Source of the DNA: Hevea brasiliensis
Taxonomy: Eukaryota > Streptophyta > Magnoliopsida > Malpighiales > Euphorbiaceae
Reading direction: 5' to 3'
Assembly: GCF_030052815.1 (NCBI RefSeq)
Contig: NC_079500.1
Coordinates: 1,922,001-1,986,000 of the forward strand
DNA: 64,000 nt
In this document: piece by piece, positions 36,855-46,984 of the stretch
Layout of the letters: every line of letters begins with the position of its first letter
How positions within the stretch are numbered: the stretch's first letter is position 1
Made by a program: the position numbers and the translations under genes
The notes under the pieces: generated by a model
Seen by the model: only the letters and a program-made list of their open reading frames with translations
The model's database searches: none
Told to the model about the DNA's origin: nothing

Positions 36855-38466
36855 TGATACGGTGTGTCCGCAAGTGCACGGGTCACAGTAGTATAGTTTT
36901 AAAAAAAAAATGATATCGATCCCACAGGGAATTGTGCTTAAATTGGAAATAAAAGTATAAGCTAATTAGAATGACAAAAATAAAAGATGTAAAATGAAAT
37001 TTGGAATTAAAATTGGTATTTGAGGAATTAAAACTAAATCAATCAATTAACTAAAATTAATTAAACTAGATTACCAAAAATTAATTTGAAATTTCTATTT
37101 ATGAAATTTGAGAGGAATTAAATCTAAATTCAATAAAAATAAAGTGATTCTAGAGATTGGATTTAAATTTGGATTTAAATTTAAATTGGATTTAAATTGA
37201 AATTGCTATTTATGAGATTTGGAGGATTTAAATCTAAATTCAATGAAAATTAAATTGATTCTAGAGATTGGATTTTCAATATTGTTTGCATGTGGTTTAT
37301 CCTTAATTTAGCCAAACACATGAGAATTGCAATTTTGAGGGAAATCAATTCTTAAATTTTTTTTGAAACCTTTTTCAAGCATTTCAAAGTTGGTTTTCAT
37401 TAAATCAAACCCTGTTTTCACGGTATTTCAAACCTAACAAAAACCCATTTAAAGCTCTAATTGATTTTTGGAAAGTTCCCCTTAATCCTCTTAGGTTATC
37501 TCTAACACCAAGAAAATAAAGTTTATTGCAAGATTATCTATCCCTAATATTCACTTTTCAGTCCATCTATTAAGGATTAAAGCTTAACTTAATGAGGGCC
37601 CATTCATCAAGCAAGGCAACAAGCTCACAAGCAATAAATCAAAATGTAACAAATCCCATTTAAATGGCTAAATCAGTTTAAAACCACAATACAAATCAAT
37701 ATTTACAAACCCATCTCTAGAATCTCAATCAACTACTCACAAATCATTGTTTAAAGACAAACCCAAATGTATAAATGAAGAAATAATGGAAGTGTAAGCT
37801 AAGGGGTAGAAAAACCCAGAAATATGCAGCAGATTCTGCTGCAGAAAAGTGCAGAAAACGAGTTCTGCAGGCTGCTGAAAAAGAAATGCAGAAAGTGCTC
37901 CCTCCTTCTCTTTCTAATCTTGCCAAAAATGCCTCTCTTGCTCTCTATGGAAAGAAAATGATAAAATGGGTCTTTATATAGGCTAAGGGTCTGCCCTAGA
38001 ATGGGTAAAAGGGGGAAGGTTCCAGAGAAAGTGAGGTAAAAAGCTGGAGTAACGGAAATGCCACGTCAATTATTTCCAGTAAAAATGACATAAGCCGAGT
38101 CAGTTGTGTCGTGGGTTGTGTTGCGGGTTGTGTCGCTCTCGGCGTGAATATCTGACGATCGACACAACCTGCGACATAAGCTAATTCGGTTGTGCTGCAG
38201 GTTGTGTCGCTCTCGGCCATTTTTTACTCAACTTCAAAATTTTTGCAATTCGACTTTAATCTCCTTCAAATGGCTACTCTGATCAAAATACATCAAATTT
38301 CTCCAAATTTAACCTACAAAACAAATAAATTCCAAAAATTAAACTAAGAAGTGTGAAATTTGTAAAATTGACTAAATATATACTAATATCTATAATAATA
38401 GCTATGAACAAGGGTAAATTATGTGCAAAAATTACATCTAAATGATGATATAAAATGCATGCATCA
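36855..38466 (-). repeat. 5' LTR of Athila copy 2
   Basis: 1,612 bp. Minus-strand TATA box at 37973-37980. GC-rich dyad-repeat block at about 38085-38220, with one more repeat unit than copy 1. TSD TTCAC follows at 38467-38471. Confidence 0.95.
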
Positions 38467-38557
38467 TTCACTAAAATGTATCCTCCCGCTCGCTTTCAGG
38501 ATCTCTTAAGCAAACTCAAGTTGGCACCTGTGCTACCACCTTGAGTTTGAGGGGGGG
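38467..38557 (+). pseudogene. 3' end of Copia pol and polypurine tract
   Basis: The Copia reading frame interrupted at 27382 resumes here after the duplicated TTCAC and runs about 27 codons to a stop near 38540. The polypurine tract TTGAGTTTGAGGGGGGG (38541-38557) abuts the 3' LTR. Confidence 0.88.
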
Positions 38558-38782
38558 TGTTAGCATAATTACAGCAATTAGCATGATTATAGGAGATTTG
38601 TATAGCATAATTACAGCAATTAGCATGATTATAGGAGATTTGTGTAGTATAATTACAGCAATTATTATTCTTGTCTAAATTAGCTCATATTCTCATGTAT
38701 AAATAGATATAATATCTCTGTAAATAAGACACAGATAAATATATAATCCTTTCCTTCATTACTTGAATTCTTTCTTCTAACA
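38558..38782 (+). repeat. 3' LTR of Copia element
   Basis: 225 bp, TGTTAG...TAACA, with the right-hand TSD CTTTT at 38783-38787. It is 42 bp longer than the 5' LTR because a 42-bp unit starting TAGCATAATTACAGC is tandemly doubled. Confidence 0.92.
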
Positions 38783-38982
38783 CTTTTCAAGGTGTTTAAA
38801 CATAAATAGTTTTATTTTATGTCTTTTGATATTAAAGACTCGCTTCACTTGAAAGAATACTCTAAATTAATTAATATATTATTTAAAATTTGTCACTTAT
38901 GACCTAAACTTTTAAATTTGATTGAATGCTTTAATATTTAACTGTTGAGAGTTAAGAAAAGGTAAGAGTTATTGCGTAGTTG

Positions 38983-40113
38983 TGTAACACCCCAAAATTT
39001 TAAATTTATTATTTTGTGAGTAAAATATACATTTGTCACGACCCAACTTATGGGCCGGACCGGCACTAGGACCTGGGCAAGCCTAAAGCCCCCAAGGCTC
39101 GTAGTAAGCGTAACTATTCCTCAACCCAACTCTAAGGCCCATTTGGGCCCAATTTCAAGAATTCAACCGGACAAAGTCCTGCCTAAAATGGACATTTTAA
39201 TGGGGAGTTTTTGACTCACCCGACCTGTAAACACAATATATAATCAATTGGAGAGCTCAGCTCACCCTCTACATACTCATAATAACATAAAGTCAAATGG
39301 GAGCTTAGCTCCCTCATCCAGTCCAACATACATGCATATAATAAGTTTACAGGTCCAACATGAAAAATTATATTACAGACACAAATCAAATAAATATTTC
39401 TAACACATGTGGAAATTCTAGGAGTTAACAGAATTACACAAACATTAATAAACGACCTGCGAAGAAGAAAAGCAGGTTAACCACAATAATAATCCTTCTG
39501 TAGCCTGGAAAAAATAATGAACAGGAGTGAGCATTCGACTCAGAGAGTAAAATATTAATTTTAACCATAATCTCTATAGCTATCTAAAGCTAATGCACCC
39601 TGTAGAGTGAAATGCAACAATGTCAATATTTTCACATCATAACAGCAAAAAGATAATTTTGAGCACTTACATACCCGGTAATGTCAAACCATAAATATAT
39701 GGAAGCTGATCCCCTATACAGCTCTCTTAATCCAACTTCTGCCAGTGAAGAACTCAAGTCAAACTTTCAATTAATAAATCAATACAGGGTCTCAGCGAAG
39801 AACTCAAGCCGTGTCTACCCCGAAGGACTGGGTCCCAATAAAAATCTCAAGCCATGTCTACCCATCCTGTCCATATCCAACACTATACTACACACACGCC
39901 AACATACACACACTGCTCCAAATCACTACAAACAATATCCATGGCACTTCAACATTTATAAATGTAATGTAAAGCGTGCCTAGTGTTTAACTATATAGAT
40001 ACATACATATAAATGATGCATGGACATGCTTGAACATATAATAATATCGAAATTACAATTAAAATTAATATTTTACTCACAAAATAATAAATTTAAAAAT
40101 TTGGGGTGTTGCA
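38983..40113. mobile_element. 1.13-kb inverted-repeat element (solo LTR or non-autonomous transposon)
   Basis: The first and last about 48 bases are near-perfect inverted repeats (TGTAACACCCCAAAATTTTA at the left, its mirror with GGGGTGTTGCA at the right). Ends are TG..CA and the flanks carry a 5-bp duplication AGTTG (38978-38982 and 40114-40118). TG..CA plus a 5-bp TSD fits a solo LTR of a Ty3/Gypsy element. The long inverted ends fit a DNA transposon better. No coding frame is convincing. GC-richer interior with GTCACGACCCAAC and GGGCCGGACCGGC. Confidence 0.75.
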
Positions 40114-40291
40114 AGTTGGTTCAAAGAAAGGTGTTATAGCATTAAGCCAAAATAAATTAACTTATAAAAAAATTGCAAATGTGAACATCTTGGGGTCCTC
40201 CGATTTTATCAAAATACTGTTGTTTAGTGGTAGTTTTATCACTATGTAATGTAATTAAAGAATGTGTTGAAATTAATAATTGTACTCTGTG

Positions 40292-40292
<1 letters not shown>

Positions 40293-40367
<75 letters not shown>
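40293..40367. repeat. (CT)n microsatellite
   Basis: About 37 uninterrupted CT units. Confidence 0.97.
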
Positions 40368-40374
<7 letters not shown>

Positions 40375-40483
40375 ATTTTAGCGGAGTATTCTTATATCAT
40401 CTACCATTTTCTCACTTGTCATTATGTGTGTGATTTTAGCGGAGTATTCTTATATCATCTACCATTTTCTCACTTGTCATTAT
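40368..40483. repeat. 58-bp perfect tandem duplication
   Basis: Two copies, 40368-40425 and 40426-40483, each starting GTGTGTGATTTTAGCGG and ending TTGTCATTAT. I see no mismatch between them, so the duplication is recent. It starts exactly where the CT microsatellite ends. Confidence 0.95.
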
Positions 40484-41865
40484 GAGGCCATAGGCCTTTA
40501 CTCATTTGTGGTCAGAAATTAATAATACTAAGCAAGTTTGTTTTACGCAATTTTCTCTATATATTTATTTTATTTTGAAAAATTAATTATTAAACCAAAC
40601 GAAATGAGCTTCATGTAAAGATCATATTTGTTTATAAACATAACATTTTTAAATTCAGTACTAGTTTCTTGATTATAATAAAAAATAATAATAATAACAA
40701 TTTGAACCATATTTAGTTTTTCCAATGTACCAAAAAAAATTAAAATAACATTATAAAGGGAATAAGGAAAATGTTAATGTAATAGGGAAGCGTGTGGTAG
40801 TAATATTGGAGATCCTACAAAGCCCACCTTATATCTAAAAGCTTGCATGTTACCTACTAAAGGCACTTATTTTTGTAGCAAAAAGTCAGATAATATCATA
40901 TATAAGAATGTTATAGCTTAAATGGTTAGTGGAATTCCACCTCTTTTTTTCCCTAGAAGCTCGATATTGTGACCTCCAAATTCACATATTTTGATGCCAT
41001 CATAGTTCAAGTTGCATATATAATTAATTAACTATATATATATATATAATCATTTTATTATTGATGTTATTAGCAAATAAAAACCAAAATTTTAAAATAT
41101 AATCTTTACATTAGTTTTATCTGCAAAAATTCCTCCTAAACAACAATTTATAATAGAAAATCTATGAAATTACCATCTAATATTTTTTCATCCATGGTGT
41201 TGTTTCTCTCTCAATATATATATATATATATAATTTGTTCAAAATTAGTTTTAAATTTTAGCTTCGAGTATTTTTTTTTTAGTAATATTAATATTTTTTT
41301 AGAGCTGTAAAGTTATGAATTTAAATTTCAATCAGAATTTATTATATATAAAAAAAAAAGAAAGAACTTTTCTGTTGAAAAGAGATGAAAGTCTTGTGCT
41401 CCCATTCTCTTTTTTTTTAATTAATTAAAGAAATGGGAGAGCAATATGAGTGGGAATGTGACCATAAAAGGAACTGATGGGCTAGTATTTCGCCTTGCAA
41501 TTGAAAGGATCGAAGTTGGTAGAAGGAGCTTTGAAGTTTTGCTGCAAATTAGAAGACTAATACTGCAGAAAAAAAAGGTACACTTATATATATCATCATC
41601 TTAACTAACTCTATGTAGGTATATAACAAATTCTTTTCATTCCCTTTAGTTAGGTCTAAATAGTTATCATTCATGTTCTTACACTTCTCCTTTCACTGCC
41701 TTTTTGCATTTTAATTACATTTCCACTTTGTAATCTTGCAAGAATACATTAATTATTAATTAAATAGTAAATTAATCTCATTTGTTAAATATGAATTAAT
41801 AATTTGATTATTGTCGTTACTGAGAATTTATCTCTAATAGACTTTAGCAACAGACTAATGGTGGA

Positions 41866-41991
41866 TTTATTGCTAATCAATTGTTAACCTATATTATTAG
41901 TGATGGATTTAATGACATTAATGATAAATTTATTGCTAATCAATTGCTAGCCTATGTTATTTGTGATCGATTTAGTGACAAAACCATTAAT
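41866..41991. repeat. Degenerate 63-bp tandem pair
   Basis: TTTATTGCTAATCAATTG recurs at 41866 and 41929, with surrounding GTGATGGATTTA-like words. The words resemble decayed subterminal repeats of plant CACTA transposons; no ends were found. Confidence 0.5.
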
Positions 41992-42721
41992 CTGTCGCTG
42001 AAAATCCTTTTTTTTAGAATAGTCATACAAATTTATTTCCAAAGAATCACTAATTATGATTGTAAAAGCTTTAAGGATTTATATCTAATAATTATTTTAT
42101 ATTAAAATTATTTTTATATTTTTAAATAAATATCTATATATTAATAATAAATTGGATTTATATTTTTCTTTTAAAAAATTCTAAGTCCGCAGCTGCAGCC
42201 ACGAAATTGAAAAGTAAAAATTCATTGAAGAATTGATTCACATCATTGTTTTAGTTATCATTAAAAATATATTACTATAAACACATTAAAAAGCAGTTAA
42301 AAATTAATATTAAATTATATTTATTATATTTTAATTATAAAATTTTAAAATAATTAAATTATTTTTTAAAATTATATTTCTAATGATATTTTAAATAATA
42401 TTTTTTTTTCCTTAAATTAAATGGATCTGCATGTATATCTGGTGGAACTGGGGACGGACACAGGTGATCCTAACTCTTCGCCCCAGTGACCAAAAACCTT
42501 TCAATGATTATCGACAAGTGGGGTCCACCACCGTGTCTTACTAGTTGACGCTGCCGCTTTCACATTTTGAAACTATTATTATTCATTTTTATTATTTTTT
42601 GTCTAGATTATTATTATTATTATTATAAAATATAAAAATAAAACACTAAAATATAAAAAATAATCTTATATAATTATTAAAGAAAATATATGCATACGTT
42701 AAAAATATTAAATTATTATTA

Positions 42722-42755
<34 letters not shown>

Positions 42756-43248
42756 CATCGATTTCTTACAAGAATGTATTAAGGCGCGGCAAATACACTC
42801 TAAATGTGAAAAAAATATATATCCACATTTAATTATTTATATGTATGTAAATAAAAATAAAAATAATAACTATAAAATAATTTTGTATGTATATACACCA
42901 ATTTTTATTACAACGTGTGTACATATTATTTATATTCATTACTCATAATTTTTTTATATATATAAAATTTTCAAAATATTAATTTCTTTGATTTTATTAT
43001 TTATTTTAGGACATTTTCTTTTATAAAAAAGGCTAACATAATTTCTCAAATGATCTATATCAATTAGATTTTAAGTTCTTAGCTTAATCTTTAACATAAA
43101 AAATATAAATAAATTTTAATTAGTTTAATTTTTTTTAATTTTTTGACTTTAAGATATTTTATTTTATTTAAAATATATTAATTTTCAAAAAACTATTAAA
43201 TCATCCATTGTCATAATATAAAATTGTTGTGGATATATTTGTCTACTC

Positions 43249-43250
<2 letters not shown>

Positions 43251-43291
<41 letters not shown>
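43251..43291. repeat. (AAT)n microsatellite
   Basis: About 13 AAT units. A similar ATT run is at about 42724-42755. Confidence 0.95.
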
Positions 43292-44606
43292 TCTATTAAA
43301 TTTTTTTATATAAAATTTTATTTCAAATTGCAGTGAAAAAGAAATCTTAATTGAGTGAAAGTTAAATACAAGTAGGACAATAATTTTAAATGTATATAAA
43401 CTCTAAAATCATAATAAAAAAAAATAATATAATTATAAATAATGTAAATAATGAAGGGTAATTTTGACAATCCTAATATTTCTCCATCCTTCCTCCTTTT
43501 AGATAAATTATAAATTAAAGGTGGATGTGCCCATATATATAGTCTTTCTTCTTCACATACTATTCAAAAGAAGGTGTAAAGAAAAAGGTTAAGTGAGACT
43601 TTAAATTTATGAAATTTAACCTAAAGGGTTGCATTTCAAGCTATATACCATGCAAATGTAGTTGTACTAACCATGGAAATTTTCATTTTAAGCTCTAACT
43701 AGGGAGGTGTCCAACTTGTGAGGTTGGGAGAGAGTCCTTAATTAGGGTCAAATTTTACGGCTTGAAAAATCAATTAAAATGTTGCTGTTACCAATTGAAT
43801 TCAATTAAATTAATTTATATGTTATATCATTTATTGCAATTACAGTGATTTTGGAATTCTTGAACTTGGATCCTTTAACACCAAATGGATGGATATGGTG
43901 TGAGAATGAGGTCGATGATTTTTTGTTTTTATATATTTATTATAGAGAATGAGGTATGGGAGAATTCGAATATGAGATCTTACTTAGATTTTACCTTAAG
44001 AGGATTCATACTCTTTGTTAGATTTTGCCTTGTCTCTCAAGTGTTCCCAACGATGATACCCTCAATCAATCTAATCTTCAATCTGGAAGAACTTATAAAC
44101 GTATGTCCTAGTCTAATTTTTCCTTATTAAGATCAACAGGAACAAGAAAAAAAATATATTAAGAAGCTGGCTGCTTCCATTCTCTAAGTAGTACATGTTC
44201 ATGACCCAGCTAGTCATCAATCCCTACTTCCACAGATATGTACGCTTCCATAGAAATACCTGAGACATGCATGCAACTGATCACACAATAGGAACGTACA
44301 TTATACCTAGAGATTGAGGAAGCTTTAAATTACATGCATTATTCTTCTCTGATTTATAGATTTATCAGTCAAGTAATATATATACATCGAAGCTCACATG
44401 CATGCTTCAAAGGCTAGTATTTTGCTGAATTGTTCGTCATCCTCACATGCTTTGACCCCCTTAATAAAAGCACTTAAACTTCCATGATCTTATTACAACT
44501 TGGCATCTGTCCTTTTTGTCTAGGTTTTGCAATTAATTTTAGTTATTTAACAAATCTTGTATATACAGTCGGTGCCTGTCATAACTTATCATCATTATAT
44601 GAATGA

Positions 44607-44900
44607 TTGAGATGATATAGTAGCGACAAATATAATTGTTGTGGTCATAATTTCTTTTTTTCATTGAGAATTATCTTGTGTAGAATCATATAATGAAGGT
44701 ACATTTGAATTATTATTTTTTATCATTTAAGTTTGATTCTCCATAGTATATGGTTGAGATGATACAGTAGCGACAAATATGATTGTTGTGGTCATAATTT
44801 CTTTTTCTCATTGAGAATTATCTAGTGTAGAATCATATAATTAAGATACATTCGAATTATTATTTTTTATCATTTAAGTTTGACTCTCCATAGTATTAGG
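44607..44900. repeat. 147-bp tandem duplication
   Basis: Two copies, 44607-44753 and 44754 to about 44900, both starting TTGAGATGATA and containing AGTAGCGACAAATAT and TCTCCATAGTAT. They differ at only a handful of positions. Confidence 0.9.
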
Positions 44901-46728
44901 ATTTAGAAAGCACTAAGCTCTAGTTTATGTTCATTTCTTTTTTTAATTTAATAGAGACCTAATAAATTAAGTTATAACTAGAGATAGTCATTTCCCTTCT
45001 CAAATGAATTATTTTAGAATAAATAAATAGAAATACTCGAACTTAAAATTTCTCACTCCCTATATCTTAAAAGTGAAGGAAGATCCATCAGACTATTCTT
45101 TGATTAGTTGTTTATTTCTTTTGTTGTTTTTAACATGTTTTTTTTATTTAAATTAGGTCTTGTGAGGATGTGAAACGTTGACTAGTGATGCCTTATTTTC
45201 CAAAACTTTAGTATATTCATTTGTACTGTAATATATGTACAACAAAAATATATGACTTCTCTATGATATTTCCAAATGTTTCTCATTGATGATGTTGCTT
45301 ATGTGTTAATTTCTTTAACTTATTTTAGACAAACAAATCCTCAATTTTGCCCACTATTTGAGTCTTTAACTGGGGGAAGTGATCAATCGTATCTTCCTTG
45401 GAGAAAAAGACTGAAGATGTGCACAACATAAAGTTTTTTTTTTTTTTAATATAGATTTTGTTTGATTTCATCATATATTTTTGTCATTCCATTTATTTTT
45501 TTTATTTTTTGTGATTAATACAGTGAAAATATCTTAATACTTCACAAAATAAATTATTATTTTATTCTTAAATTTTATCATTATGAATATTTTCGTTCCT
45601 AATTTTTATCATTATTAATACTTTTATTCTTTATTTAGATGATTGACTATTAATTAAATTGATACGAATGAACAAATGAATGAACTAAACATAATTAAAT
45701 TTTAAGGACATTTTAATTTATTTTTCAAAATATAAAAATTTATGTAGTGTTAATTATAAAATAATACAAAGATGAAAAAATAATAAATTACCCATAATAA
45801 TATAGAAAAATAAGCAAGTCATAGCATAGTAATTTACTGATCAAGTTTTAATTTTTTTTTCTTGTATTTACGGATGGTAGGCTTGTCTCCACGCTATTAA
45901 AATAAGCATAATTAAATAATTTTATGTTATTATCTATAACATGTAATTAAGCATACGTGTCTGTTTGTACATGAACAGCAATGGCGTTTTGTTCTGTCGT
46001 TAGCCGGGGAGATGCATAGCTGAGGGAGGTTTTTTCTGCATGATATGAACATGAGTCGCAATTTCCAATGATTTTTTTCTCTATTTTTTTAGCAAAATAA
46101 AAAATAATCACTGTACTCTTTTACGTGAATTCAATATACAAATATAAGAATCTCGCCATACATCTTGTTTTAGATGCATGAAAAATCCTTTTAGTGGCAT
46201 TATTTCTTTTGTATTCTGCACTATTTCAAGGCTAGCTAACTCGTTCGTGAGTTTTCAAGCGAGTTTTGCGCCGGACTATAATTGAGAAAACACCTGAATC
46301 TCCATTATTTACGCGGAAATTGAATGAACAATGCAAGCAATGCTCAGAATCTGTGCAAAAACCAAGTGTTATGATTAGGTAAACTTGAAAAGATAAAAAG
46401 AGAAAGCAAAAGTGATTGAAATTCCAGGACAAAAACAGCATTATAAGTTGTTGCAAATTCCAAAAATTTTTCAATCAAAAACTATATATAAATTCTGGAG
46501 TCCGCTAGCTTTTGCAATAGCCCAATCATTCTTACAGGGTCTTCGTTGAGAGAGAAACTTCATTTGACGTGTGTTTTTTCTTTATAGAAGAACCAGGGGA
46601 GGTTCAACTATAAGCTGATGTTTAAGGCAAAAGCATATAAACTCACGAGACTTTGTCTTTGAATACTGTATTCCACTTGCATTAGCTTTTGTTTTCGTCT
46701 GTAGCCTTTTTAGAGTATCTCCGTTCAG

Positions 46729-46880
46729 GTATCATATTAAAAACAAGGTTGGTTTTTAATATGCTCACGAACGTTGTTTTCTAGCATTATTATTGTTTGC
46801 TGGTGTGATAATGTTTGTTATATTCTTGATTCTTGGGTATTGATGAGCTTTAGTGTCAATTCACATCATGAACTCTGCAG
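46729..46880 (+). other. Probable 5'-leader intron of the MATE gene
   Basis: CAG|GTATCA at 46726-46734 gives a donor and AACTCTGCAG ending at 46880 an acceptor, with a T-rich tract between. The intron would sit in the 5' UTR, about 105 bases before the ATG. Confidence 0.5.
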
Positions 46881-46984
46881 GTTACAGAGATTCGCTTGTG
46901 AGATAATTGAGACTTTTTTGGGAATCCCCACAAAGCTAAATTGAGTTGTTTGCATTAGAAAGAGCTAGAACTTCGTTTGATATC

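Larger units (their letters stand above)
27383..38466 (-). mobile_element. Ty3/Gypsy Athila element, copy 2, nested in the Copia element
   Basis: 11,084 bp in reverse orientation: 5' LTR 36855-38466, primer site 36831-36848, gag-pol remnant 36724-31189, 3' internal region 31188-28995, 3' LTR 27383-28994. Flanking TSD is TTCAC. It is the same family as copy 1 (4547-15652) with highly similar proteins, but a distinct subfamily by LTR details (LTR end CCGTATCA rather than CCGTACCA and an extended repeat block). The two LTRs are the same length and almost identical, so the insertion is young, yet pol is broken in several places. Confidence 0.95.
23135..38782 (+). mobile_element. Ty1/Copia LTR retrotransposon split by a nested Athila element
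   Basis: 5' LTR (23135-23317), initiator-Met primer site, decayed gag-pol to 27382, then an 11.1-kb foreign Athila insertion (27383-38466). The last coding bases of Copia RNase H resume at 38467, followed by the polypurine tract and 3' LTR (38558-38782). Without the insertion the element is about 4.5 kb, a normal Copia size. The short LTR and RE1-like polyprotein suggest the Ale/Retrofit group, tentatively. Several stop codons and frameshifts make it dead. Confidence 0.93.
40484..46728. other. Long AT-rich intergenic region
   Basis: About 6 kb with no convincing exon on either strand. It contains ATT/AAT microsatellites (about 42724-42755 and 43251-43291), a degenerate 63-bp tandem pair (41866-41991) and a 147-bp tandem duplication (44607-44900). 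The last few hundred bases probably contain the MATE gene promoter and first leader exon. Confidence 0.5.

Noticed and set aside
39681..39983. 100-codon frame inside the 1.13-kb inverted-repeat element
   Set aside because: No known domain, low complexity at its end, and it sits inside a repeat.
40227..40485. Ser-Leu repeat ORFs
   Set aside because: Translation of a CT microsatellite and the adjacent 58-bp duplication.
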